Assembly: GCF_000004075.3 (NCBI RefSeq)
Contig: NC_026656.2
Location: 21,586,607 to 21,650,606, forward strand
Direction of reading: 5' to 3'
Length of the DNA: 64,000 nucleotides
Source of the DNA: Cucumis sativus
Lineage: Eukaryota > Streptophyta > Magnoliopsida > Cucurbitales > Cucurbitaceae
Shown here one piece after another: positions 1 through 12,979 of this stretch (the first letter of the stretch is position 1; the number at the start of each line of letters is the position of its first letter). A program made the translations under genes and the position numbers. Below the pieces are notes generated by a model. It searched no databases and was not told the origin of the DNA. It worked only from the letters and a program-made list of their open reading frames with translations.

Positions 1-77
1 TTACGTTTTGAACATAGACACTTGGTAATCTAGTCGCTTATCCATAACTAACCGCCTTGTTGGTACTTGATGAACAG

Positions 78-158
78 TATGGCGTCAATGTGAAACATCA
101 AGAATACTTTGCTGATAGCCCTTCAACGGGAGTGGATTCTACTTCCAGAGAGGAATGA
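78..158 (+). other. possible 3'-terminal exon of an upstream gene
   Basis: After an AG at 76-77 there is an open frame of about 26 codons (starting YGVNVKHQEYF) that ends in TGA at 156-158. Codon use looks coding-like, but the frame is closed by TAA at 45-47, so it could only be a last exon spliced to sequence left of the window. I do not recognise the peptide. It may equally be chance; nothing else between 1 and 600 supports a gene. Confidence 0.2.
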
Positions 159-1318
159 GTTGGAGTAACGGTTAAAATGTCTCATCGTTGTTTATGTCGT
201 GAATATACTGAATTACTGATGGATAGCGTTCAGGGTTGGAGTATTTCTGGCTGACTCTGCAGCTAAATTTAGTCCCTGCCATGCAGTCATCATGAGTCAT
301 GTTGTACATTATGGCATTGCTTTGAAAATCAAAATTAAGTAGCTGTGTTTTCCTACTTTACATAGCAAGGCCTCAACCTTTTTGAACTGTCAAAGCGGTA
401 GATATGTTCGGCATTTTCTACTTGTCTATTGAATGAAACTGTGCATAATGAAAATCGTAACATCATTCTTGTTCGTACAAGGTTGTGTATTGATGGCTGA
501 TCCACATCTGTCAGTGACCAGAACGCATTTTCTGTAGATTTCAACTTCAGTTTATTTTCATTTGTTTCTGACTACGACTTTTCTGTTGATTCTGAATGGC
601 ATATACAATTCACTTGCCAGGTTTATGACAAAATGGTTCTTTGTTTAATCTTTCCATCGCCAATTTTGAACAATTCAATACCCTCAGAATAAACTGATAT
701 GGACATCTCCAAAGTCTTTCCTCAATTTAATTTATATGAATTCGTAGTTGCCAAGTTGGATTATATATATAATACATGGTTAGGATTTGAATTGTTCTTA
801 TAATACTATGAAAGTGCCCAAGTTTGGACCCTGTTATCTTCAGCAACGATGCTGAATTGTGATAATATAAATTAAGAAGATTTTGTCTTAGTTTCGTGTT
901 GACTTATAAATAACTAATATATGCCCAAGAAAGTCAATTTGAATCTCTTTCAAATTCATAAGAATTTCTACATTTTTCCTGGTTGTTGAAATTTATAAAG
1001 AAAAGTCACTGAAATACTATATGTGAGGGAGAGAGAGAGAAAGAGAAAATATAGTTTTATCAGCCAATAGTCTAAAACTTGAGCTTAGATTATTGGCAAG
1101 TTGAGCCTAGATTATTTTTTTCATTCTTAATAAATAAAATGTACACCTATTGTATTCATTGCCCATGACAAGTGCGAGTTTTGGTTTGGTCTATGGTACA
1201 GATTATGGAAACACAAACTATACATAAAATGATCAAATTCATCAAAATAGTGGGAATGAAGTTGTCCAGCCTTTGATGTAATTGCATCGATTTGTTGGCT
1301 TTTCTTTTAGGAGTGATT
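159..1318. other. intergenic/5' flank of the first GLR gene
   Basis: No coding frame is supported here. There is a short GA-rich purine tract at about 1025-1048. Just before the first GLR start codon, a pyrimidine run ending in TAG (about 1299-1310) resembles a splice acceptor, so the 5' leader may contain an intron. No convincing TATA box was found close to the ATG. Confidence 0.35.
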
Positions 1319-4300
1319 ATGAGGAGACGAAAGGGTATGAAAAGTGGTTCTTGGGTGTTGTTGATGATGCTCTTGTTGGCAACGGCGACGGTGGCAGCGA
1401 AGGAGGAGGAGGAGGAGAAGGAGAAGGCGACGGGGGCATTGAAAGTGAAGGTGGGTGTAGTTTTGGATTCGGATGATTATGGGAAGGTGGATTTGAGTTG
1501 CATCTCAATGGCTCTCTCAGATTTTTACGCTTCTCGGAGTCATTTTAAGACAAGAGTGGTTCTTAAGCCCATGGACTCCAATGGTACCGTTGTTGATGCA
1601 GCTGCTGCAGGTTCTTTTTTCCTTTTCCTTTTGTTTTGTTGGGGTTAAATTTCAAATTTAATCTCTATAGAAAATTAACATTAAAGTTTGTATGGTTTAA
1701 TAAAATTTGAACTAATAGTCCAAGAACTATTTATGGAATTTTATCAATCAGTACAAATTTTAAAATGGGTGGGTCACTAAATTGAATTTAGTAAATCCTA
1801 ATTAAGACTTTGTAATGTTTTTTTTCTTCTAAAACCCAAAGTTTAAAGTCCAATCCTTAGCGTTTCTTTTTAGAAAATTAGGCTTCTCTTCATGAAACAT
1901 TAGTTGCATGGGTATGCTTATTCGGAAGCTGAATTGCATCCAAGTTTTTTTCTTTTTCTTTTTGAAAACCTTGAATTCATAGTAAAATTTTAATAAAAGA
2001 ATGAAACTTTAAAAAATTACTTCTTTTAGATTTGGTTTACTTAACTTGTGGTTCTTAATTGTTTTTCAAAATGTTTCTTGTTTCTTCCCATTTTTCTTAT
2101 TGTTAAAGATTTCACATTTCTTAATTAAAAACATTCGAATTCTTAGTCAGTTTTCTTAAGAAATAATTATTTGAGTAAGTTTTCAAAAAACTGTATTCAG
2201 CCTGACAAACAAGGAAACTCATAACTAGAAGTAGATATCCTAAAATCAAAATGAGAAATAATCATCAACCATAAAGTTTCTCTCCTTTTTCCTTCCTCAT
2301 TAAGTCTCAACAAACTTACATCTTACGATTATATTTTTATGGAGCAGCTCTAGAATTGATAAAGAAAGAGGAGGTGCAAGCCATTATAGGTCCAACAAGC
2401 TCAATGCAAGCCAACTTCATGATCGACATTGGAGACAAAGCACATGTTCCCATCATCTCATTTTCAGCCACACGACCTTCTCTCACTTCTCACCGCAGCC
2501 CTTTCTTCTTTCGTGTTGCCCAAGATGATTCCTCTCAAGTTAAAGCCATCGGAGCCATCGTCAAAACCTTCAAATGGAGAAACGTCGTCCCCATCTATGT
2601 CGACAACGAGTTCGGCGATGGCATCATCCCTTATCTCATCAACGCGCTCCAAGAAGTCAATACTCACGTACCTTATCAAAGCATCATTTCCCCGGATGTA
2701 ACCGACGATCATCTCACAAGTGAACTTTACAAATTAATGACAATGCAGACGCGAGTGTTTGTGGTACACATGTTACCTGACCTTGCCTCTCGTATTTTCA
2801 TGAAAGCAAAACAAATCGGAATGATGAAAAAAGAGTATGTTTGGATAATAACGGATAGTGTTACAAATATGTTGGAGTCAATAAAGCCTTCAACTTTTGA
2901 GTCAATGCAAGGAGTTATTGGACTAAAAACTTACGTCCCTAGAACTGAAAAGCTTGAATCTTTTGAACGTGATTGGAGAAAGAGATTTCTTAGGTATTAT
3001 CCAAAAATGGGAGACGCTCCTGCGCTGGACGTTTTTGCATTATGGGCCTATGATGCGGCCTGGGCCTTAGCCATTGCAGTGGAAAAAGCTGGGACCGACA
3101 ACCTTAAGTACAGCCAAACCAATTTTACAACTTTGAACTATTTATACAACCTTGGTGCGAATCAGAACGGTGAGAAGCTGCGTGTTGCGTTTTCGAAGGT
3201 TAAATTCAAGGGTTTGGCGGGAGAATTTAGTGTGAAAAATGGGCAATTGGATTCGGAAATTTTTGAGATAGTGAATGTGATTGGGAATGGGAGAAGGAAT
3301 GTGGGGTTTTGGTCGCCGGAAAGTGAGCTGAGGACGGAATTGGAAAGAGGGAGAGATGGGCTGAGAACGATCATATGGGGCGGCGGGGATTCGGGGGTTC
3401 CGCCCGAAGGGTGGGAGATTCCAACGAATGAGAAGAAGCTAAGGGTGGTGGTTCCGGTAAAGGATGGATTTTGGGAATTTGTGAGTGTGGTTCGTGATCC
3501 TGTGACCAATGAAACGAAAGTGAGTGGTTATTGTATAGACGTGTTTAAGGCTGTGATTGAAGCTTTGCCTTATGCTGTTGCTTATGAGCTTATTCCTTTC
3601 CATAAATCTGCGGCGGAGTCAGGTGGCACCTACAATGACTTGGTTGATCAAATCTATTATGGGGTTAGTATTTTTTTTTGCCTAGTTATGATTTTAAAAG
3701 TTTAAATTTAGTCATTTGATCAAGATGTTCTCTCCATGTATATGATGGAAGTAGAGAGGCCTTTGTAATTGATGTTTTCTATATTCTTCTGCATCCCTTA
3801 TGAGCTAGTTACGTCATATTTATTAATTTTAAGCTGCTTATGATTGTGATCTCAAAAGTTGAGCATGCTCGGTTTGTAGCGGATCATATGTTGGGTGAAA
3901 TTACTTTAGTGAGGACAAAACATGCTTGTTGGTTCGACGACAGTCTTTGTAAGTAGCTAAATATAAGCATAGATCGTGTAACTACGTAGCTGGATGCAAC
4001 GAAGGAAATTTTGGCTAGAGTTTAGAATGAAAAGAAAATATGAAGAAATTTTTACTATTTAGTGTTTTGGCATTTTGCATAGTTTACTTGCTTACTTACG
4101 TACAAGGTGTGTACTAGAGATCAACCTCTATTTATAGGTGTTAATAGAAAAGTCTAGAGATACCTAGTTAATGAGAGAAATCCTTTCCAGAAAATTTCAT
4201 AATCCTAGAATCTCCGCATATTTCCTAGTAGTCACATTGAAGAACTCAAACGACTAATAGGAAATTACAAATTACATTTAATAATGATAGTGGATACTGG

Positions 4301-7003
4301 AAAAAACGATGGGATGCCAGGTGTTGGATCTAAATTTATTTCGAGTCCTAAATCTGGGCATTACACATTACATTGACATGTATTATTAGAAGTGGTTTTT
4401 CGCTTACTCCATTTGGGATTCAAGTCTTGAGCCTAGGGTGTGTTACTCTAACCTATTCAATTAGATATAGAATAATTAATTCAAGTTTCGTTTCGTACCT
4501 ACTCAGTATGTCAAACGTTAAGTGATCATCCTCTTCTACATTGATCGAGATCTATATCCTTATTGATTTCAAAAGCTGTTTTGTCTGTGATTAGAAGTTT
4601 GATGCTTTGGTGGGCGACTTGACAATCCGAGCAAACAGGTCAAGATATATTGACTACACATTGCCATTTGCTGAGTCAGGGGTGTCAATGGTTGTGCCAA
4701 TAATGAGTACCAAGAACACCAATGCATGGGTCTTCATAAAGCCTCTAACAGGCCATCTCTGGTCACTCACTGGCGGTTTCTTCCTTGTCATGGCACTTGT
4801 TGTTTGGACTTTGGAACATCGAGTCAATGAAGAGTTTCGTGGAAGTCCATTGGATCAGGTCTTTACCAGTCTTTGGTACTCTTTCTCCACTATGGTTTTT
4901 GCCCATCGTAAGTACTAACAACCATAACCGCACCATTTTACGCAAAAACAAAAGCACAATAACAGAGCACACTATACAAAAAGTGCAAGTAAAAAATCTT
5001 CATTTAGAACTAGAAAAGTTAAAGAAGGGAATTAAGAAATCAGGTTTGAGGCACAAGCGATGAGTGGGGCTTGGTTAAGCAAATGTTGTGCCTTGGGATT
5101 GAGTGTTAAAAACTTAGAAGTAAATACAGCTCTAGTTATTCTATAAATTTTTTGGAGTATATCTAAATTAGTCTTTCTAGAATTATGTAGAAGGTATAAA
5201 CAAATATCTCAATAATGTATGCATATACACAGAAATATCTAAGATTTTGCCATTACTAGGAGCGGGACCCCAAATTCAAGGTAACAAAAAGGGAGTACCA
5301 AATATATATAGTATGTAGGGATGTTAAGTTACATTTTGCATTCCTTGTTTACACACTAAAGTATATCATTTTGAAACATTGAAACTGAATTGTAATCGAA
5401 CTCAAAACTTAGACTTAAAATTGTAATGTTTTGATAGTGACTAAATAGAAACTAGATCCAAAACATAGGGGCCAAAAATGTACTTTTCCTTTTTATTTGG
5501 GCTCCAAGTTACTTTTGAAATAGTGAGAAAAAGTGAGTATTGAGAGTGAAAAAAGTGTTCTTATTTGTACTTCTTTTTAACAAAAGTTTTCTTGATTTAT
5601 AGGGGAGATAACATTGAACAATTGGACGAGGTTTGTGATGATAGTATGGCTATTTGTGGTGTTGATAATCACACAAAGTTACACTGCTAGTTTGGCCTCA
5701 TATTTGACGGTTCAAGAGTTCAAACCGGCTGTGACTGATATCAATCAACTGCAGAAAAATGGAGAAAAAATTGGGCACAAAGTTGGTTCTTTTATCCATG
5801 AGATTCTCAAGTCATTGAAGTTTGAAGATGACCAACTCAAAACTTACCGTACTACAGAAGAAATGCACGAACTTTTATCCAAAGGAAGCGCCAATGGTGG
5901 AATTTCTGCTGCCATGGATGAAAATCCTTACATCAAGTTGTTTCTCGCCAAGTACTGCTCACAATATACTACCACTGAACCCACTTTTAAAGCTGATGGC
6001 TTTGGTTTTGTAAGTTTCTTTTCTTCCCCTCCAAACAATACGAATAAATAGTTATCGCTCTGTTTGGTATTCCGATTAACTTGAAAAGTTAAGCCTGTAA
6101 TTATTGTCACCTTTCATGTTTCAAGTCTTGAAAACTAAAAAGAGTAAGCTCTGTTTGATAACGATTTCTTATTTAGTTTAAAACATTTCTAGTAAAATTG
6201 TTAATCAAATTTCAAAAGTAAAAGTTTTTTAAAACTACTTTTGAGGTTGTTGGTCTTTTTGGTCTATAGGCTCTTCCTGAGATACAACCCAACCACTATA
6301 TCGCTTAATTTAGCAGCTTTTATGTAATCTATTTTCTTTGCCTCTTTGTTCCTCCTTTCTATAGGGGGCTTTACTCTAGCCCTTGCCCTTCCTTTGTCTG
6401 TAATTGAACTTTTGAGCTTCTCTCCAGTTCCATTTTAACGGATATTTTTTTATCGAATGAAATTTTTAGAGTTGGGATATGATGATGGTTCCAAAGAAAA
6501 TGATCAAACAGAGCCTAAACTCATGTAAGTTTGAACTTTTGCTAATTCGAAACAATTTTTTTCTCTTGCAGGGTTTCCCCAAAGGTTCGCCATTAGTACC
6601 TGATATTTCAAGAGCGATCTTGGAGGTGGCGGAAAGTGACAGAATGAGAGAAATTGAAAATGCATGGTTTAAAAAGGTGCAAGAATGTTCGATATCGGAT
6701 GCTTCGAAGTTGTCGTCGACACGTCTGAGCATTGGCAGCTTCTGGGCACTTTTTGTTATCGTAGCATGTGTGTCTGCAGTTTCTGTCATCTGTTACATCA
6801 TCAAATTTCTGTACGAGCAGAAAGGCGTGTGGTTGAATGAAAATCGTTTGACGACTAGGGAAAGATTGAGGGAGTTGGGTAAAATATTCATGGATAGAGA
6901 TGCAGGAGCTCACCCACTTAGAAGAAGGGTATTCATAAATGGCGCTCCTGTTCATCCACAACCTCTATTTATTCGAGATAATGATCACCCTCGAGCAGAT
7001 TGA
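1319..7003 (+). CDS. GLR2: glutamate receptor-like channel, clade II (GLR copy 1)
   Basis: Ligand-gated, non-selective cation channel of the plant GLR family, expected at the plasma membrane or endomembranes. Inferred exons: 1319-1610, 2348-3663, 4595-4907, 5603-6009, 6572-7003. All introns are GT-AG and phases are consistent, giving 919 aa. An in-frame ATG lies at 1292, but 1319 (MRRRKG) is chosen because the neighbouring paralogues start with the same motif. Residues ~1-27 form a signal peptide, followed by a Glu-rich run. The amino-terminal domain is ~40-430, with IIGPTSSMQANF and the ISFSATRPSLTS motif. S1 of the ligand domain starts near 460 (KLRVVVPVKDGFWEF). FDALVGDLTIRANRS opens exon 3. 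M1 is ~584-605, the pore is SLWYSFSTMVFAHR (~627-641), M3 carries SYTASLAS (~664-671) and M4 is ~833-856. The S1 signature resembles Arabidopsis GLR2 proteins. Intron 2 contains an LTR-like insertion. No disabling change seen. Confidence 0.93.
3927..4365 (-). mobile_element. solo LTR-like sequence in intron 2 of GLR copy 1
   Basis: The segment begins TGTTGGTTCG and ends GGGCATTACA, the TG...CA layout of a plant LTR. Read on the minus strand, it carries a TATA box of the form CTATAAATAGAGG at about 4124-4136, as in an LTR U3/R promoter. No gag-pol sequence flanks it, so it would be a solo LTR. A clear 5-bp target duplication was not found at these exact ends, so the borders are tentative. The intron that hosts it (3664-4594) still has good splice sites. 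Confidence 0.5.
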
Positions 7004-8380
7004 GTAATACTAATGGATATCTTCTTGGTGGGATTTAGATGGCACATTTTATTGTTTATATCATGATATATTTACTTTTGATCTTGATGGTAAACGTTTC
7101 ATCATTTCTTTGTTTACCTTCAAATTTGTTTGTAATTTGTGTTTTTATGTTGACGTTACACAGAGAAAGGGAAGATTGGGTTATTCTCCGGTATTAAATA
7201 TTTGAACTTGTCAAATTTTGCTTTTCTGTCTTATAAACAATTGAAAATGATTTGAGTGTTAGAGATTTGGCGTTTGCTATATATTTTTAAAATATGTTGT
7301 GGTTGTCCGATATAAGATGTTTATCATCCTATCCCATGTTGTGTCCTACAAGTGTGTTTTGATGAGTTTAGGATTACAACTTTGAAGGCACTTTTGAGCA
7401 GTAGGGTCATGAATGTTCAAAAAGAAAAATATTTGTGGTGTCAATCTTTGCAGTGATTTTTGGTGTCAATCTGTCACTTTAAGAAGCTTCTGCTTCCGTG
7501 GTTCTCTATATTTTAGTGAATCATCTACTACAACTTAAAAACAAATTCTCTGAGGGAAGCTTAAGTACTCGAACTGGAGCAGTCTTCATTTGTAGGTATT
7601 TCATTGAGGAAAAGTCTTACACTTAGAGAGGAGCTTTAGTGATCATTCTCTAAGTCAGATTATAGTATGACACTTAAATTGCCATGTATATTTACCAATG
7701 AGCATAACATTATAAATCCTTTGACAACATTTCTTTGACATTATAAGATAGATGTTAGGGAATTATCTTTTCTACCCAACTTTGTGTTTTGTCTTGCAAT
7801 ATTTCTGTATGCGCTTTACTACGTCTTTACGCGTTACCTCGTGTGTATAACACTTCTTTTAGTCCACATCTATCTTATTAAGATTGTTGGATTTTTCTAA
7901 GGTAGAATAATCTCAGGATGCTTCATTCTTTGGATAAGAATTTGAAGGTGAAAACTATTATAATTCCCTAAACCAATAATGATAATATTGATTATTGAAT
8001 AGTCAATTCCTCTGCAAATCCAAATGAGATCAAAAGGGATGAAAATGGCTAGTAACAGCATACCAAAATTTGGTCTCACTTAATATATTTTAGTAGGCTT
8101 TGACTTAATTTTAATTTATTTGGTTATTTGCAACTTGAGGAGCTAGACATAATCAACAAAGTCTTTGTTCGTTCTTAATACAAGTCTTAACATCAACAGT
8201 TAGTAGGACATTTTGCTCATGTATGACACTGTTTAATTTTAAATTCATAGTTTCTTATAAAGTCATGCAAGCAACCTCCCATTCCATCATTAAAATAACC
8301 TTTTTCTCCATTAATTTCTTTTATCAAGAGTATTCAAGCAATTTCATCTGAGAGTTCCACAAAACAGAGACTAAAACTAA
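7004..8380. other. intergenic between GLR copies 1 and 2
   Basis: This holds the 3' flank of GLR copy 1 and the promoter of copy 2. A CTTATAAAG sequence at about 8254-8262 is a possible TATA element roughly 120 bp before the ATG at 8381. Short unrelated open frames have no family signature. No further gene is visible. Confidence 0.4.
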
Positions 8381-11300
8381 ATGATGAGGAGAAGAAAGGG
8401 TTGGAGATGTAGTGATTTTGGGACGTTGGGGGTTGTTCTTTTTCTTAACATGTTACTAACGGCGGCGACCGTTGTAACGGTGCACGACCAGGAGGAGAAG
8501 GTGGTGGCCGGAGAAGTGAAAGTGAAGGTGGGTGTGGTTTTTGATTTAGATTCTATTTTTGGGGAGATGAGTTTGAGTTGTATTTCAATGGCTCTGGAGG
8601 ATTTATACTCTTCTCGGAGTTATTACAAGACTAGAGTTATTCTCCACAGCATTGACTCCAATGACACTGTTGTTGATGCAGCTGCTGCAGGTTCTATCTC
8701 TAACTTCTCTTGAATCATATCATAAAAAATGTAATAAAACTCTTGTTTAGAAACTAACGACTCTCCCATTATTTATACAATGATATAATATTGTGTACTT
8801 TGTTGAACATAAACCTTCATGGTTTCACCTAAAATATTATTTTGTATCACTGTAGATAGTTGTCCTATCTTTATCTTAATTATCTAGTAAATTTAGAATC
8901 TTTTTCGAACTCCAAATAGACCAACATGGATCAAATTTGAAGATCAAATTCAAACCTTTGTTACTACTCCATGGTTAAGATGTAAAGTCTAATAGAAAGC
9001 GTAGAATTCCAATAATGTAATATGAATATGAGTTAACATTCGATGCGAGTCCAAAGTTCCAAGAGATTTGGTAGTAGTTATTATCTATAGCAATGAGACA
9101 TATTTTCTCTTCTTAGTAGCTTAATCACAGGAACTCTCACTGTATTCTAAGCATCCATGTATGAAATAAATGGGTTGTATGCACTTTATTGAAATCATAT
9201 TTTCTGTATATCCTCATCTTTTTCTCATCAACAAAAGATTAGTCTAAACTGCTTGATTTTCAACCCTCAGCTCTGGAATTGATAAAGAAAGAGGAAGTGC
9301 AAGCCATTATAGGTCCAACAAGCTCTATGCAAGCCAACTTCATCATCAACATTGGAGACAAAGCAGAAGTTCCCATCATCTCATTTTCAGCCACACGACC
9401 TTCCCTCACTTCCCACCGCAGCTCTTTCTTCTTCCGAGCCGCTCAAAACGATTCATCTCAAGTCAAAGCCATTGGAGCCATTGTTAAGACCTTCAAATGG
9501 CGACAAGTCGTCCCCATCTATAGCGACAATGAGTTCGGCGAAGGTATCATCCCTTACTTAATTGACGCTTTACAAGAAGTCGACACCGATGTGCCATACC
9601 AAAGCAAAATTTCCCCCTCTGCCAAAGACAAGCAAATCATCGACGAGCTTAACAACTTGATGAAAATGCCAACTAGAGTGTTTGTAGTGCACATGGCACC
9701 CCACCATGCTTCACGATTGTTCACAATGGCTAAAGAAATTGGAATGATGAAACGAGGCTACGTTTGGATAATCACAGATGCTATAGCAAATCTATTGGAT
9801 TTAATACACCCTTCAGTCCTTAAGGCAATGCAAGGAGTTGTGGGAATAAAAACTTACGTCCCAAGATCCAAAGGGCTTGATTCTTTCAAACATGATTGGA
9901 GGAAGAGATTTATGAGGTATTGTATTGATGTTTAGATGAAAGTATCTTTCCCGTCCATTATTAGATAACATGAGTTTCATCAGAACCAATTTGATAATGA
10001 ACTCGATACGTGTGTCCATTTTTCTGTTTTTACCAGTTATTATCCAAGAAGAAAGGAAGAAGACATTCCAGAGGTAGACGTGTTTGGGTTATGGGGTTAT
10101 GACGCAGCTTGGGCGCTTGCCATAGCTGTAGAAAAAGCTGGGACCGACAATCTTCGGTACTCCTCAACCAACATTACCGCATCAAAAATAAACTCAACTA
10201 ACTATCTATATACCCTGGGGGTGAATCAAAATGGTCAGAAATTGCGAGATACATTCTCAAACCTCAAGTTCAGGGGGTTGGCTGGCGAGTTCAGTTTAAT
10301 TAATGGACAACTACAGTCATCTCTTTTTGAGATAGTGAATGTAAATGGGAATGGTAGACGAAACGTTGGGTTTTGGTCGGCAGAAAGTGGGCTGAGGAGG
10401 AAGGTGGAAGACTCGGAAAGATCGGCGAAGGGGTTGAGATCGATCATATGGCCAGGAGAGCGTATTGTTACACCAAAAGGATGGGAAATTCCAACGAATG
10501 GGAAGAAGTTGAGAATTGGAGTTCCGGTGAAGGATGGATTTAAGGAGTTTGTGAGTGTGATTCGTGATCCTAAAACAAATGCAACAATTGATGTAGGAGG
10601 ATATTGCATCGATGTGTTTAAGGCTGTGATTGCAACCTTGCCTTATAAAGTTGATTATGAGTTTGTTCCTGCCAACCCGGATTTCACCTACAATGAAATC
10701 ACCTATCAAGTCTTCCTCCATGTAAGTGTGTGTCTAATAAATTTTAATCCATATTGGTTAAACAACGATCTTTCGATTATAAATTTTTGAAAAAAATTCG
10801 ATTAACCTACTAGCTACAAGTTAAAAAGTTAAAAGATTGATAGTTTTGGATCCTAAAATTGGGATTGATCAGACAAAATATTATAGTTTTTATGAATCTA
10901 TAGAACTTTTTTAAAGTTGAGTGGAACCTGTTAAACATTGAAAATTAGATAGACATATTAAATATTTTCAAAGTTCTAGACATAGAAAACATTTTTAAAG
11001 TTTAGATACAAAATTGTGGGGTGAATAGAAATTTAATGCTGTGGTACACACCTACTGATCTCTCTTTTTCGCCTTGTGTTATTGTTCGAAAAACAGAAAT
11101 TCGATGCTGTGGTGGGCGACATAACGATCCGAGCGAACAGATCTTCATACCTAGATTACACATTGCCATTCACAGAATCAGGGGTGGCCATGGTTGTGCC
11201 AATGAAGAACAGCAAGAACACTAACGCATGGGTATTTCTAAAGCCTCTTACATTGAATTTGTGGATCATCACTGCGTTCTTCTTTGTATTTGTAGCACTT

Positions 11301-12979
11301 GTTATTTGGATTCTTGAACATCGAGTCAATGAACAGTTTCGTGGAAGTGCTTTAGATCAACTCTGTACTAGTCTTTGGTACTCCTTCTCCACCATGGTTT
11401 TTGCTCATAGTACGTCTTCTCGGTTCCGTTTCTTAGTTCTTATATTTTTTTTCTTTAAAATACAATATTGGTTAGAATTTACGTGTATGAACATTCAAGT
11501 TTGTGTTTATTTAGTTTTTGAACTTTAAATTAAAAGTATCACATACATTGTCAACTTTTAAAATTAGATGTTCCTAAACTTTAAAACTCTTAATTTTATG
11601 TCCAATAAATTGATTTTTAATTTCGTCAGTTGTTAGACTAAGGCATATATATGCGTGTTCATTTTAGGGGAAGTTACATTGAACAATTTGACAAGAGTAG
11701 TGGTGATAGTATGGCTATTTGTGGTTCTCATCATTACACAAAGTTACACGGCAAGTTTGGCCTCACTTTTGACGGTTCAAGATTTGGAACCAACTGTTAC
11801 TGATATCAATCAACTTCTTAAAAATGGAGACAGCATCGGATATCAATATGGTTCGTTCGTGCACGAGATTCTTAAGTCATTGAAGTTCGATGATTCTCAG
11901 CTCAAACCTTACAACTCCCCAAAAGAAATGCACCAACTTTTCACTAAAGGAAGCATCAATGGAGGAATTTCTGCTGCTGTTGATGAAATACCTTATATTA
12001 AGTTGTTTCTTGCCATGTATTGCTCTCAATACACAACCACCGAACCCACCTATAAAGCCGATGGCTTTGGTTTTGTAAGTTCCTCATCTCTCTCAAGTAC
12101 TTTTTGTCGCTCTAAAAATATGCCATATTGAGTTGTTTCTTCTCTTAGTAATCATCAATTCTTTTAAACATTTCTTACCCATATTTTTTATATAAATATT
12201 TCCTTCTTTAGATGTGATATTGGTATCATTTATGTATCCCTCTTGAACTAGAGTATTACATGCGCACCAACTTCACTCTTGTTGAGAGTAGCTTGACTTT
12301 GATACCATATGTTCTGCTCCTAATGACAGAGTTCATGAGAATATGAAAGTACAAAATCTATCCTATCCTATAAGAACAAACCACCAGATAAAGATTGGAG
12401 GTTGTTTAACGATAGTTTCTCTTTTATATATATATTCAAATAAGAGAAAATTGTTACTAGATAATTGTAAAAGTCTCCTTAAATAATTTCTCATGACAAT
12501 ACACATATCATAAGAAGGGTGAGATTCCTTTTTCTTTCCCTTTCTGTCAGGGATTTCCAATAGGTTCGCCTTTAGTTCCTCATATCTCAAGAAGAATCTT
12601 GGAGGTGACAGAAAGCGAGACAATGAAAAACATTGAAGAGAAATGGTTCAAAACGTTAAAAGAATGTACGGCTTCAAAAGTGGCAGAGTTGTCTTCCACC
12701 CGCTTGAGCATCAACAGCTTCTGGGCGCTTTTCCTTATCACTGGAGTTGCTTCCCTATGTTCTGTGGCTTTTTACGTCGGCAAATTTCTGTACGACGAAC
12801 GGAGGCGGTGGCAAAACGTAGAGTCCCCAATCGGGGAAAGATTATACAAGTTGGCCAAGGAGTTCGTGAAGAGAGATCAGAGAGCTCACCCGCTGAGACG
12901 AAGGATATCCATAAATGGGGTTCCTTTTAATCCACAAGCCATTGTTGCTAGTGATGATCGCCACCCTCAAAGAGATTGA
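8381..12979 (+). CDS. GLR2: glutamate receptor-like channel, clade II (GLR copy 2)
   Basis: Second head-to-tail GLR channel gene. Inferred exons: 8381-8690, 9271-9916, 10037-10721, 11097-11409, 11668-12074, 12551-12979, giving 929 aa. Compared with copies 1 and 3, the large second exon is interrupted by a 120-bp intron (9917-10036) inside the RKRFM(S)YYP region; copy 4 has an intron at the same codon and phase. The start MMRRRKG is followed by a hydrophobic signal segment. Family landmarks: IIGPTSSMQANF, ISFSATRPSLTS, KKLRIGVPVKDGF (S1), FDAVVGDITIRANRS, M1 at NLWIITAFFFVFVALVIW, pore SLWYSFSTMVFAH, M3 with SYTASLASLLTVQ, and M4 at SFWALFLITGVASLCSVAF. The cytosolic tail ends HPQRD. Exons 3 and 4 have the same lengths (313 and 407 nt) as copies 1 and 3. 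Its 3' end faces that of copy 3. All frames are intact. Confidence 0.93.

Noticed and set aside
353-544. 63-codon minus-strand frame near the left edge
   Set aside because: No family feature, splice context or promoter; could be chance in a region that may be a 3' UTR.
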